Positions 27,775 to 37,804 of a DNA stretch of 64,000 bases are shown piece after piece. Below the pieces are notes generated by a model. It was not told where the DNA came from and did no database searches. It saw only the letters and a list, made by a program, of their open reading frames with translations. Positions within the stretch are counted from its first letter, which is position 1; each line of letters begins with the position of its first letter. The translations under genes and the position numbers were made by a program. The stretch lies in the NCBI RefSeq assembly GCF_045310525.1, contig NZ_JBJHZY010000002.1:558001-622000 (forward strand), written 5' to 3'. The DNA comes from Clostridium_AT radicumherbarum. Lineage in GTDB: Bacteria; Bacillota; Clostridia; Clostridiales; Clostridiaceae.

Positions 27775-29310
27775 CTATATTCCTTCTTTTTTTAATTTTA
27801 GCAAATTTAATTTATATAGAATAGAATTTATTAAGTCTTTTTCGTAGGAATTCATGCTAAATTTCCACATGGCAATTATATAAATGCCCAAATAAAGGAA
27901 GCACTTTATTGCAAGATTAGTAAAAGAGGTTCCAGCAATTATATAATTTAAGCCTACGCCAATTAAAGCACATCCTAATGTAGGAGCAGCTATAGTCAGC
28001 ATCTCCTTCCAAAACAACTTTATATCTATATGGGTAACCTTATAATAATAAATATTCATTATTATAGCGTTTCCAACGAAGAAAGAAACTCCCGCAGCTA
28101 GTGCACATCCTATAACTCCAAAATAAATAGTAAGTGGAATAGAAGCTATTACGTTTATTATAGCTATTATTAAAAATACTACAGAGCGGTATGCAAGCTT
28201 ATTTTTAGCTTGGAGTATTGTTAAACCTATATTTTGAATCAAATCTATTGTAAAAGGAATAATCAAAATCAAAGTAACAATATAGGTATTTGAAAAACCA
28301 GCACCTGCCCATACATTTATAAATTGTCTTCCATAGATAATAAAGCCGCTTAAGACACAGGCCAATATCAAAAATTGTACCCTTCCAATTTTAATAAATA
28401 AATCTGAGATTTCTTTATCTGATACCTTATGAGTAACTAGACTTGTAATTCTAGGTAAAAATACACTTGTAATGGCAGTTGATAATGACATGTAACTATT
28501 TGATATAGTTGTGGCAACTCCATATACTGCCACTGCTGCAGTATTTATAAACATTCCTAGTACAATCTGATTACTCTGCCAAAAGAGCTGATCTAATATA
28601 GCTCCTAAGAAAATGAAGAATGAAAACTGCATCATTTCCGTAAATAGGCTCTTGTTAAAGTGATGTAATTTGATTTTCATGGAAATTTTATAAAAACAAT
28701 AATATGCCTTTACAAGAATTACAGCCATACTAAATATTGTCTGAACTATTACCATAGCAAGTGCAGTAGGCCACTTATTCATTACAGCTATAACAAATAC
28801 TGGCTGAGTAACAATTTGTATTAAAGTCAAAACTCTTATAAACACAAACTTCTCATGTGAGGTAATAACAGAATCAAATACTTTTGAAGGAATTGTGATT
28901 CCAAGGTATATAAGAAAAACTATAAAAATCTTCTTTGCACTAACTAACTGATCACTTGTAAGTGAATTCTTAAATAGCAAACCTAAATTAAAATATACCC
29001 CTATACCCACTATTAGTAATACTATAGTTATTAATACATAAACTAGACCTGATAAAGCCAATACATTTTCCATATTGTCTTCATCTTCTAAGCTCTTGTA
29101 TTTTGAATAATACCTAGTAACGGTTGCAGATAAGCCAAAATCCATAACTGATAATAGTGCAATGATGGATCCCATCAACTGATATAAGCCATATTCGTTT
29201 TTACCCATGTATCTAAGTAGTAATGGGACATATAAAAATCCTACAACTGCATTAACTGCAGTTGTGGCGAAAGATAGAACCGCTCCTATTTTTCTTTGGT
29301 TTGACTGCAT
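27775..29310 (-). CDS. Polysaccharide flippase (Wzx-like, MOP superfamily)
   Basis: About 511 residues with roughly 14 hydrophobic helices. The N-terminal 'ATTAVNAVVGFLYVPLLLRY' and 'GLYQLMGSIIALLSVMDFGL' are typical of the PST/Wzx family. It flips undecaprenyl-diphosphate repeat units across the membrane. ATG at 29310 has AAGGACGTG upstream (the TTG at 29313 is an alternative). It lies between galE and a GT2 gene in the exopolysaccharide operon. Confidence 0.9.
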   Translation of the reverse strand: MQSNQRKIGAVLSFATTAVNAVVGFLYVPLLLRYMGKNEYGLYQLMGSIIALLSVMDFGLSATVTRYYSKYKSLEDEDNMENVLALSGLVYVLITIVLLIVGIGVYFNLGLLFKNSLTSDQLVSAKKIFIVFLIYLGITIPSKVFDSVITSHEKFVFIRVLTLIQIVTQPVFVIAVMNKWPTALAMVIVQTIFSMAVILVKAYYCFYKISMKIKLHHFNKSLFTEMMQFSFFIFLGAILDQLFWQSNQIVLGMFINTAAVAVYGVATTISNSYMSLSTAITSVFLPRITSLVTHKVSDKEISDLFIKIGRVQFLILACVLSGFIIYGRQFINVWAGAGFSNTYIVTLILIIPFTIDLIQNIGLTILQAKNKLAYRSVVFLIIAIINVIASIPLTIYFGVIGCALAAGVSFFVGNAIIMNIYYYKVTHIDIKLFWKEMLTIAAPTLGCALIGVGLNYIIAGTSFTNLAIKCFLYLGIYIIAMWKFSMNSYEKDLINSILYKLNLLKLKKEGI

Positions 29311-29346
29311 CAAATCACGTCCTTAAAATGTTTTGCCAATAAGCTA

Positions 29347-30243
29347 TTATTTATTTCTCATTAAAGCTTTCTTGATCTTCTTTAAAGTTATGGATAAAAA
29401 TAATATAAATGTGGATATATTTAAATCCTTTATTATTTTCTCTTTTGACAGGCCTAAGGAAGTACCTATTTCAAAATACATAGCATAATAAGCCATTTTT
29501 TTTAATCTTGATAATTTAAGATTATCTAAATCACTTAACATTGATATTAAATAACCTTTGGGGTTACTCTTAAAAATTGTATTTTCGCTGCTTGTTAGGC
29601 CATCGGGTAAATATTCAGCAATATAAATTATATCATTAAACCAACGCAATTTATAGCCTGCCTTACCTATTGCAAACCATACTACGGACTCCGTTATAAA
29701 ATTTTCGCCTTCAATTTCAGGGAAAGGAAATTTCCTTAATATATCTGTATAAAATACCTCTGCCTTATCTCCCGTTATACCACACGTAAATCGTTCTTGT
29801 GAGGTAGAGTCAATATATGCAATATTGGAGCTTGTACCTATTATGTTTTTTTCACTTGTTCCCTTTGCCCCGGCAATACCTGCAAAATTTGTTTGGTCCT
29901 TAGATAAGGTTGCCTCCCATTTTACTACTTTTTCTAGTGCATCATCTGTTAAGTAATCATCGCTATCAACTATAAAAAATAACTTACCCTCAGCCAGTGT
30001 TACACCCTTATTTATAGCACGATGTTTACCTCCATTGTCAACTTTTAAATACTTAATATTAAAAGAATTTGCTTCCAATTTCCACTTTTCAAATAAATCA
30101 ATAGTATTATCTAATGATCCATCATCAATTACAATCCATTCAAAATCACTATAAGTTTGTCTTTTTAGAGATTGATATAAAGCATTTAATCTATAAGCTC
30201 TATTATAGGTTGGAGTAAATATAGTTATAAAAGGCTTTTCCAT
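29347..30243 (-). CDS. Glycosyltransferase family 2
   Basis: About 298 residues of GT-A fold: 'FTPTYNRAYRLNALYQSLK' at the N-terminus, 'VIDDGSLDNT' and the metal-binding 'FIVDSDDYL' near residue 90. It adds one sugar to the lipid-linked repeat unit at the cytoplasmic membrane face. The ATG at 30243 is used since AAGGAG sits 13 nt before it; it starts 2 nt past the end of the upstream GT4 stop codon. The sugar donor is not predictable. Confidence 0.88.
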   Translation of the reverse strand: MEKPFITIFTPTYNRAYRLNALYQSLKRQTYSDFEWIVIDDGSLDNTIDLFEKWKLEANSFNIKYLKVDNGGKHRAINKGVTLAEGKLFFIVDSDDYLTDDALEKVVKWEATLSKDQTNFAGIAGAKGTSEKNIIGTSSNIAYIDSTSQERFTCGITGDKAEVFYTDILRKFPFPEIEGENFITESVVWFAIGKAGYKLRWFNDIIYIAEYLPDGLTSSENTIFKSNPKGYLISMLSDLDNLKLSRLKKMAYYAMYFEIGTSLGLSKEKIIKDLNISTFILFLSITLKKIKKALMRNK

Positions 30244-30244
30244 G

Positions 30245-31348
30245 TTAATCGAACAGCTCCTTAACATCCTTAATAGTTTTTTCTAAATTAAAGGTACTAC
30301 CTCTTTCCTGAGCTTTTAGCTGCATCTCCTTTAAAAGCTCCTGATTATCTAGTACACTCTTTATACCGCTATAAATGCCATCTGTAGAATTCTCAACTAG
30401 CTTGCCATACTTTCCCCCATCTAGAAGCTCAATAGGACCTGAGCAGTTAGTAGATATTACTGGTATTCCTAATACAAGTGCCTCTGCAACAGTCAAGCTG
30501 TAACCTTCATTTCTTGAAGAGCAAATGTATAAATCAGAGCTTGCTAAATAAGAATATACATTTTCTTTAAAGCCTAATAAACTAATGTAATCCTCAACAC
30601 TGTTATCAATTATTTGTTTCTGTAGGGAGTCCCTTAGGTGGCCCTCCCCGATTATCCAAAGCTTAAAATTATAACCTTCATTTTTCAAATTTATTACTGC
30701 TTCTATTAAACGATCAAAGCCTTTTTGAGGTACAAGCCTTCCTATAGCAGAAATAGTAAATTTGTCATTACTAATTTCCTCTATGGGAGATTTAGACTTA
30801 TTTATAATATCTTCAGCATCAATAGGATTATAAATAACAACAGCCTCATTATTTGAGCCAATTTTGTTAATGTAGGACTTTTTAACATCTTCTGATACAC
30901 AGATTACATGATTTAAGGAATCATAGTATATCTTAGCTAAATTCTTATTTATAAATTCCCAATTCTTCTTTTTAATTAATTCAAGGTTAAGATGAATCCA
31001 GCCAATTTTTTTTGTAGTATTGTCTGCGGCACTAACGATTTTTGTGCATATGCCCTCTAAAAATCCTACTTCGATATCATAATGGTCTTTTATAAAGATT
31101 TTATGAAGAAGCTTCGCCGGTAAATATTTCAAGAGCCTAAACATAATTCTTTTTTTATTTAAAGTAGGCCTTTTAATAATTGACTTATAGCTTATTCTAT
31201 CATTTAATTGCTTTATATATAAACCCTCATTATATATTGTCATAATGGTAATAGCATAGTTTTCTGAAAGATTGTTAGTTAAGGTAGTTAGAACCTTCTC
31301 TGCTCCACCACCTTCAAGGCTATTAATTAAAAAGAGTATTTTCTTCAA
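30245..31348 (-). CDS. Glycosyltransferase family 4 (GT-B)
   Basis: 367 residues. N-terminal 'FLINSLEGGGAEKVLTTLT' is the acceptor-side glycine loop; C-terminal 'SAIGRLVPQKGFDRLIEAV' and the donor-binding E-x7-E region 'SSRNEGYSLTVAEALVLGIP' are clear. It overlaps the start of the upstream polymerase stop by 4 nt (stop and start overlap), showing translational coupling. Part of the exopolysaccharide repeat-unit assembly line. Confidence 0.9.
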   Translation of the reverse strand: MKKILFLINSLEGGGAEKVLTTLTNNLSENYAITIMTIYNEGLYIKQLNDRISYKSIIKRPTLNKKRIMFRLLKYLPAKLLHKIFIKDHYDIEVGFLEGICTKIVSAADNTTKKIGWIHLNLELIKKKNWEFINKNLAKIYYDSLNHVICVSEDVKKSYINKIGSNNEAVVIYNPIDAEDIINKSKSPIEEISNDKFTISAIGRLVPQKGFDRLIEAVINLKNEGYNFKLWIIGEGHLRDSLQKQIIDNSVEDYISLLGFKENVYSYLASSDLYICSSRNEGYSLTVAEALVLGIPVISTNCSGPIELLDGGKYGKLVENSTDGIYSGIKSVLDNQELLKEMQLKAQERGSTFNLEKTIKDVKELFD

Positions 31349-32817
31349 TTTATGTCACCCTTTCGCTGAGCTAAATATATAGAATATCCTAAATAATTCC
31401 AAAATATTGGTACAATAAACAAACACATAAAGTACACTATGTTAGAATCAAAGAAATTTTCTACGCAGAGGGCAACAATCATAGAAAATATATAAATATT
31501 AATAGCGCTGCTTTTACTTTTAATTTCTTTAGCGAAGGAACCAATATTTATTAATAAATATCTAAATAAAAATGCTAATATTGCTATTAAAGCAAATAAT
31601 CCGCTGCCAGCTAGTATTTGAATATATATGTTATGCATATTACCAAGTATCCCAGGATCACTAAAATCACTAGTCGCAACCTTAATAGCTGCATCATGAA
31701 TATTTTCACTGCCGACTCCTAATATAGGATTATTTTTAAAGACCTTAAATCCAATTTTCCATATGTCAAAACGCGAATTGGAAATATCAGCACTATTATA
31801 CTTTCGATTCGCATCCACTGGTGCAGTTATCTCAGGAGTGTTATGAGTAGAACCTGTATTTGTGCTTGTATTTTCATTCTCACTGCCAGCTGCATTCTTT
31901 TGAACTGATACCTTTGATTTGCTTGAACTCATAGCTTCTATTTTGCTTACAACTTCAGGAAGATAGCTTACTATTTTATTGGAGGCTTTAGAAAGGAGGT
32001 ATAATCCTGATAAGGTAATAACGCAAATTAAAAGAATAGTTATAACCTTTGTAATAATACTTTTAACACTCTTATTAAATTTTCTTAAATAATTATAGGT
32101 AAAAATCAGTAAAAATGCTGCACAAAGTGAAACGAAGGTAGATCTTGAATTTCCTAAAAAAAGTATAATAAATTGCAATATAATATTTACTATTAAAAAC
32201 ACCTTCATTATTTTACCTATTCTTAATAGCTTATATTTTCTCATGGCCAGAATTATTAATGAAACAATAATAGCAATTAATGCTATTAAAGAACCGCTGT
32301 TAGGATTACCCATTATTCCAAATAATCTACCTTCAAATATACCAAATAGATATTCCGCATTGTTTACAGTTACAGAGCCCTTGAAATCTTTGAGAAATAT
32401 TATGAAGGAAGATGCAGCTACAAAAAATGTTATAAATATAGTCAAAAGGCTCATGATGTATATTTCTTTATATACCTTATCTTCTTTTAAATTTTTATCT
32501 ACAGTAAGTGGTATTATAGTCTGTATTGCTAGATACAATAAAACCATAAAATTATGGGTCTTATTTGGATTTAAAATAACAGATAAGAAGGATAAGATTA
32601 AAAACAAAAAAATAAACCAATTAATTTTATTTTGAAAAATTAGTCTCTTTGTTATTAAATCAAAAATAATTATTATAATTCCCCAAATTAAAAAGATTTT
32701 AGCAATATTTTGTGAAATATTTATGGTATAAGGAAAAATATACAGGAATGAAAATAGTAAAAAGCATAACTTAAAAATAAAAGAATTTAATATTGTTTTT
32801 TGTAAAATATTTTTCAT
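31345..32817 (-). CDS. O-antigen ligase/polymerase-type membrane protein (Wzy-like)
   Basis: 490 residues with about 11-12 hydrophobic helices. One large extracytoplasmic loop (about 300-370) is rich in Ser, Asn and Thr and is followed by 'SRFDIWKIGFKVFKNNPILG' with the 'GVGSENIHD' segment of the Wzy_C/O-antigen ligase family. It should polymerise flipped repeat units outside the membrane. The sequence is unusually AT-rich with many Lys, Ile and Asn codons, as common for Wzy. It sits mid-operon with glycosyltransferases on both sides. Confidence 0.88.
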   Translation of the reverse strand: MKNILQKTILNSFIFKLCFLLFSFLYIFPYTINISQNIAKIFLIWGIIIIIFDLITKRLIFQNKINWFIFLFLILSFLSVILNPNKTHNFMVLLYLAIQTIIPLTVDKNLKEDKVYKEIYIMSLLTIFITFFVAASSFIIFLKDFKGSVTVNNAEYLFGIFEGRLFGIMGNPNSGSLIALIAIIVSLIILAMRKYKLLRIGKIMKVFLIVNIILQFIILFLGNSRSTFVSLCAAFLLIFTYNYLRKFNKSVKSIITKVITILLICVITLSGLYLLSKASNKIVSYLPEVVSKIEAMSSSKSKVSVQKNAAGSENENTSTNTGSTHNTPEITAPVDANRKYNSADISNSRFDIWKIGFKVFKNNPILGVGSENIHDAAIKVATSDFSDPGILGNMHNIYIQILAGSGLFALIAILAFLFRYLLINIGSFAKEIKSKSSAINIYIFSMIVALCVENFFDSNIVYFMCLFIVPIFWNYLGYSIYLAQRKGDIN

Positions 32818-32910
32818 GGTTATATACCTCTTTTAGGATAATTATTTAATACTATCAGCCATAAGCTTATTTAAAATATGATAAATCAGTAAAGTTATTA
32901 AGCTTTTTAT

Positions 32911-34005
32911 TTACATTGATAAATATAGGCTTTCTAGCTTTGAAGAAACATCTTTTATATCAAATCCTGCATTTATAATATCATTTATTTTATTTTCACG
33001 TTGATAGCTATTTACCTTGTAAAGAATATGTTCTGCCCAAACCCTCGGGTTATCTGATAAAGATAAATAGTCTATTGCCTTGGTAATCCTTGTTTCTTTT
33101 GTAATAACATCAGAAATAAAGATAGGTAAATCTGCAGCTTGAGCTTCAACTGTAACAACAGGAAAACCTTCATAAAGGGATGGAAGTATTAAGCAGTCCA
33201 TTCCTTGCATAAGAGAATTTATGTTAGAAACATTTCCCTTAAAGTCAACATGTTCTACTAAGTCTAACTTTATTACTTGTTCTTTTACTTCAGACATCAT
33301 GTGTCCAGAACCGCATAAAATAAGTTTGCTATTGGGATGTATTTGAATTAGTTCATTAAATATCTTTATTACAAATTCATGATTTTTAGGATATAAAAAG
33401 TTACCTATATGTCCTAGAATCAATTCATCCTTCCAATCATTAGCTTCACGAACTTCATCTCTCACGGCCTGCTTAAAACTAAATTTTTCTGTATCAATGC
33501 CATTATATAAATAAAAAACATTGCTTAAGTCATTATTAAATAGGTACTTAGCAGAAACCTCACTACAAGCAAACTTATGTGTAGCAACTTTATTCATATT
33601 TTTAATTGCATATGGATAAATAAATTTTCCTAGAAATGAAGGAGGCATTGATGTACTGTGAGCATGTGCAATTCTATTTTTAGCACCTGCTTTTTTTGCT
33701 TCTTTTAAAGCAAACATACTCATGGCATCTTGATGTGAATGCACTATAGAATAATGATTGTCTTTTATAACAGAGTTAATTTCCTTTAAGTTTTTTATAA
33801 AACTCTCACCTTTAGGTGTTACATGATAGATCCTTCCACCTAATTCAGAAATTTCATCTTCAAAATGTCCTTTGTTACTTCCATGAACTATAAAATCAAA
33901 TTGGATTTTATTTCTATCTATATTTCTATAAAAGTTCATAATCATGTTCTCTACTCCGCCGCGCTGCATTTCACTGACAATGTGTAAAACCCTTATAGAA
34001 TCCAT
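32911..34005 (-). CDS. Glycosyltransferase family 4 (GT-B)
   Basis: 364 residues. 'LHIVSEMQRGGVENMIMNFY' opens the acceptor domain; 'ILGHIGNFLYPKNHEFVIKI' starts the donor domain and 'LPSLYEGFPVVTVEAQAADL' is the E-x7-E nucleotide-sugar site. It resembles EpsF/CapM-type enzymes. It is separated by 93 bp from the polymerase gene. Donor and acceptor unknown. Confidence 0.9.
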   Translation of the reverse strand: MDSIRVLHIVSEMQRGGVENMIMNFYRNIDRNKIQFDFIVHGSNKGHFEDEISELGGRIYHVTPKGESFIKNLKEINSVIKDNHYSIVHSHQDAMSMFALKEAKKAGAKNRIAHAHSTSMPPSFLGKFIYPYAIKNMNKVATHKFACSEVSAKYLFNNDLSNVFYLYNGIDTEKFSFKQAVRDEVREANDWKDELILGHIGNFLYPKNHEFVIKIFNELIQIHPNSKLILCGSGHMMSEVKEQVIKLDLVEHVDFKGNVSNINSLMQGMDCLILPSLYEGFPVVTVEAQAADLPIFISDVITKETRITKAIDYLSLSDNPRVWAEHILYKVNSYQRENKINDIINAGFDIKDVSSKLESLYLSM

Positions 34006-34085
34006 ATGAAACCTCCAATTTAGTCATTAATAAATCTTTTAACTATTACTTTTTCTTTATTTTAACAGCCTATATTATCAAATTC

Positions 34086-35099
34086 CTATAAATACTTTCT
34101 TCGACTGTTTAATAATTTAGCTGTAAATAAAATTAATGCAGCATTATTTGTATTTAATACTGCCTTTATAAATGTTGCAGTTATACCTTCACCTTTTATT
34201 TTTTCTAATGCTACTTTAACTTCTTGAATTTTAAGAGTATCATGAATCTTACTTATTTTAACAGTTTTGGTAAACACACACCCTATTTTATAGAAATCCA
34301 TAAAATAAGCCATTACATCTTTAATTACAATTTCAAATAGAGAATTTTCAATTTCCTTTGAATATAAACCCCAATATTTATATAAAGCCACAAATTCATG
34401 ATAAATACCTAATCTTATATCCAACCTGTTTTCTCTAAACTTAGCTGATAATCCTTTGTTTTTTTCAATAACATAATGAATTAATTTATCATTTATAACT
34501 GACATGTTATTTATATCTTTTATATAATTTATATTAAAAATTAAATCTTCAGCAATATCAATATCATTTGGGAAGACTATATTATTGTTATCAATAATAT
34601 CCTTTTTGTAAACCTTATTCCAGGGAACATTTAGTAGTGAATTATTAATATATATAATTGCATGGTTTCTAATATCTTCTTTACTAGAATAAGTACATTC
34701 CTCAATAGCTTTATTACTTAAGAATTTCCCATCCTTATATTCTGTAAATCTATTAAATATTAAGAGGTCAGTATCCTCTTTTATATTATTCATAATAATC
34801 TCAAGAGCCCTTGGCTCATAGTAGTCATCTGAATCTAAAAATACAAGGTATTTACTCTGTACATACTTTATACCTGTATTTCTAGCATTGCTAACTCCAT
34901 TATTTGCTATTGATATAATTTTAATCCTATCATCCTTTGATGCAAAAAGGTTTGCAAGCTTTAATGTTTCATCAGTAGAACCATCATCAACAATAATAAG
35001 TTCAAAATCTTGAAAACTTTGGTTTAAAACACTTTGTATTGATTTAGTTATACTATTCTCAGAATTATAAGCAGGCATAATAATACTGATTCTACTCAT
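34086..35099 (-). CDS. Glycosyltransferase family 2 (EpsH/EpsJ-like)
   Basis: 337 residues. GT-A start 'IIMPAYNSENSITKSIQSVL', 'LIIVDDGSTDET' and the DxD region 'YLVFLDSDDYYEP' are all present. The C-terminal ~100 residues are a helical region typical of the EpsJ group. It works with the other transferases of the operon on the lipid-linked repeat unit. Confidence 0.9.
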   Translation of the reverse strand: MSRISIIMPAYNSENSITKSIQSVLNQSFQDFELIIVDDGSTDETLKLANLFASKDDRIKIISIANNGVSNARNTGIKYVQSKYLVFLDSDDYYEPRALEIIMNNIKEDTDLLIFNRFTEYKDGKFLSNKAIEECTYSSKEDIRNHAIIYINNSLLNVPWNKVYKKDIIDNNNIVFPNDIDIAEDLIFNINYIKDINNMSVINDKLIHYVIEKNKGLSAKFRENRLDIRLGIYHEFVALYKYWGLYSKEIENSLFEIVIKDVMAYFMDFYKIGCVFTKTVKISKIHDTLKIQEVKVALEKIKGEGITATFIKAVLNTNNAALILFTAKLLNSRRKYL

Positions 35100-35193
35100 T
35101 TACTAACCGTCCTTAATCTTGGCCTAACTAAAAATCGACCATTTTGTAATTTAAATATAGCAGTAGAGTGAATAAAACATCGATTATATGAAT

Positions 35194-36315
35194 TTATATA
35201 TTACGATATATTTCCTCCATACTTTTTTTAATATTATTGATGTCGCATTTTTTAATAGCTTTCTTGTTAAATTCACCTAATTTTACTCTAAGTTCAGGAT
35301 TTTCAAATAACCTTTTAATTGATCTGGCAAAACTATCAGTATCATTTGGTTTTATTAAATATCCGCCATTACCCTCTTCAATTAAGTCATTATTCCCTCT
35401 TATATTTGAACAAACAATTGGAAGACCAGCAGCCATAGCTTCCATTAATGCAACTGATAATCCTTCTCGATAAGAAAGAAAAGCAAACATATCTGCTGCT
35501 TTACTGATCTCGTCAATATCTCGGCGATAACCCATCAGTTTAACTTGTTTAACTAGGCCAAGTTCATTTATTAGTCTTTCCAAATAGTTTTCTAGCTTTC
35601 CTTGTCCACAAATTATACAATAAATATTGGGGTTGTTCAATTTTGCCATACCCCTTAATATTGTCTCATGATTTTTATTCTTATTAAGCTGTCCTACTGA
35701 GAGTATAAAAAAAGCATTGTCTGGTATTTCCAGTTCTTTACGCTTATCTAATTTATTAATGCGTATATTTGAGTATCTTTCGGTATCTAAACCTACACCG
35801 GGAATATACTCAATTTTACCAGCTTTAAATGATTTCTTAGCAAGTTCATAATCTTCTTTATTAATAGTAATAATCATATCTGTGTATTTTGCAAGCCATT
35901 TCTCAATTGGATAGAATAGTATCCAATTTCTAAGTGGAGCACCCTTGAAAAAATGAAAACCATGGGCGGTATATATAACCTTTGTACCATTTTTACGGGC
36001 CTTTTTTGCTGCTAATCGTGTCAGTGCACCACCTACTGGTGTATGGCAATGTATAATATCATAATTATTTGACTTAATTATCTGATTTAATTTATTAAAA
36101 GCAGTAATATTTCTCAAATTAAAAGGCATACTTTCAAAGGGCAAATCATAATATTTATCACAATATGGTATAATGCAATCTTCTTTATTTTCATAATCAT
36201 TTCTTGAACAAACGTGTGTTTCATATCCATTCTTTTTAAACCACTCTAAATATGGAAGATGAAAGGTCATTAAATGATGTTTCACTACGTGGGCTACAAA
36301 CAATACCTTTTTCAT
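35194..36315 (-). CDS. Glycosyltransferase family 4 (EpsD/PelF-type)
   Basis: About 373 residues. N-terminal 'FVAHVVKHHLMTFHLPYLEW' and 'YDIIHCHTPVGGALTRLAAK' mark the EpsD-like acceptor domain; 'LSVGQLNKNKNHETILRGMA' and 'FAFLSYREGLSVALMEAMAA' mark the donor domain. The ATG at 36315 is preferred, with GGAG 8 nt upstream. It is the second gene of the operon, directly after the initiating transferase, so it probably adds the second sugar. Confidence 0.9.
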   Translation of the reverse strand: MKKVLFVAHVVKHHLMTFHLPYLEWFKKNGYETHVCSRNDYENKEDCIIPYCDKYYDLPFESMPFNLRNITAFNKLNQIIKSNNYDIIHCHTPVGGALTRLAAKKARKNGTKVIYTAHGFHFFKGAPLRNWILFYPIEKWLAKYTDMIITINKEDYELAKKSFKAGKIEYIPGVGLDTERYSNIRINKLDKRKELEIPDNAFFILSVGQLNKNKNHETILRGMAKLNNPNIYCIICGQGKLENYLERLINELGLVKQVKLMGYRRDIDEISKAADMFAFLSYREGLSVALMEAMAAGLPIVCSNIRGNNDLIEEGNGGYLIKPNDTDSFARSIKRLFENPELRVKLGEFNKKAIKKCDINNIKKSMEEIYRNI

Positions 36316-36388
36316 AGTCATATCTCCATTATCCTTCTAACATGTAGATAACAATTACTCTTGTTAGCTTTAATACTATAATTAACTG

Positions 36389-37804
36389 TTAAATTACCAA
36401 ATCAGTGTGTTTATGTGATTCTAGATCAACCACTAATTCCATTTCATTATCTTTAATAAAATCAGAAAATTTTACGGTATCCTTAACACCCTCTGTGCTG
36501 TCTTTAATAAACATAATTTTAACAGTTAAAAGTAGAAGCTTTAAATCAAGAAATATTGAATAATTTTTAATGTACATTAAATCATATTTTGCTTTATCAA
36601 CTGCTGTAGTATTATATTTTCCATATATTTGCGCAAATCCTGTTAACCCAGCTTTTACTAATGTTCTGTATTTATAGTCCTCAATTTGATTCTCAAACTT
36701 CTCAACAAAAAAAGGTCTTTCAGGTCTTGGACCTACTACACTCATATCCCCTTTTAGGATATTAAAAAATTGTGGTAGTTCATCTAGTCTTGTCGCTCTA
36801 AGTATTCTTCCAATCTTGGTAATTCTAGGATCATTTTCACCTGCTAATACTGGTCCTGTTTGCTTTTCTGCATTTATAACCATTGTCCTAAACTTTAATA
36901 CTTTGAAGGTCTTTTTCCTAATAGTAACCCTTTCTTGTCCATAAAATACATGCCCACCATCGCTGAGTTTAATCGCAATAGCCACAATAAGCATAATAGG
37001 ACTCGTTATTAATAAACCAATGCTTGAAACTATAATATCTAATATTCGTTTCATTACCCTTTGCTCAATAGTAAGCCCTATTGAATTTAAGTTTAATAGA
37101 GGTGTGTCATCAGCTCTATTAAGCTTAGAATTAAGCAACATGACTTCATAACTGTTTGGTATTATATAAACGCTTTTACCCTCAGGAATACATTTATTTA
37201 ATATTTTATATCTTGTTGAGTAGCTAACATCGCTGGTGATAAACACTACCTTTACATCATTAACATACTTCATAATATTTTGGCTTTTATCACTACATAA
37301 ATATTTAATTTTATATAGATCCTTTTGTTTAATAGTTATCTTTTGTGTTAACTCCTCAACTGATGTATTACCTACAATTAAGCAATCCTTAATACCATGC
37401 TTCTTTCTTATTATCTTCCATACTATATATCTCCAAATAGATAGTGAAATAAACTGTGGTATGCTGCTTATTAATATAACAGTTCTAGGGTAAGAGTATA
37501 GTTGCAGAAAAAAGGCGATAAAGGATGTTGTAATAATTAAGCAAATAACAGTTAAAGATATAGAATATATTATCTCACCAATATCCTTTTTTAAAATATC
37601 ATCAATTCCAAATACATACATAAATATGATATATGAAAAAATCATCAAAAGGTAAATATATAAGAATGATGATAAATCAAAATTATTAATATTATTTCCA
37701 AACTTAATAAAAAAAGATAAATATACCGAAACTATTATTAGTAAAAAATCAACAATATAAGTTAATATTTTATAAATCCTTGTTTCGAATAATTGATTTT
37801 CCAA
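36389..37804 (-). CDS. Exopolysaccharide initiating transferase (polyprenyl glycosylphosphotransferase)
   Basis: 471 residues. An N-terminal four-helix membrane region (about 12-110) and a CoA-binding-like middle part are followed by the sugar transferase domain from about residue 255: 'KRILDIIVSSIGLLITSPIM', 'KVLKFRTMV', 'TRLDELPQFFNILKGDMSVV', 'GPRPERP'. It moves a sugar-1-phosphate from a UDP-sugar onto undecaprenyl phosphate and starts the repeat unit. It is the first gene of the leftward operon; the promoter must lie in the 747-bp gap upstream. Confidence 0.93.
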   Translation of the reverse strand: MENQLFETRIYKILTYIVDFLLIIVSVYLSFFIKFGNNINNFDLSSFLYIYLLMIFSYIIFMYVFGIDDILKKDIGEIIYSISLTVICLIITTSFIAFFLQLYSYPRTVILISSIPQFISLSIWRYIVWKIIRKKHGIKDCLIVGNTSVEELTQKITIKQKDLYKIKYLCSDKSQNIMKYVNDVKVVFITSDVSYSTRYKILNKCIPEGKSVYIIPNSYEVMLLNSKLNRADDTPLLNLNSIGLTIEQRVMKRILDIIVSSIGLLITSPIMLIVAIAIKLSDGGHVFYGQERVTIRKKTFKVLKFRTMVINAEKQTGPVLAGENDPRITKIGRILRATRLDELPQFFNILKGDMSVVGPRPERPFFVEKFENQIEDYKYRTLVKAGLTGFAQIYGKYNTTAVDKAKYDLMYIKNYSIFLDLKLLLLTVKIMFIKDSTEGVKDTVKFSDFIKDNEMELVVDLESHKHTDLVI

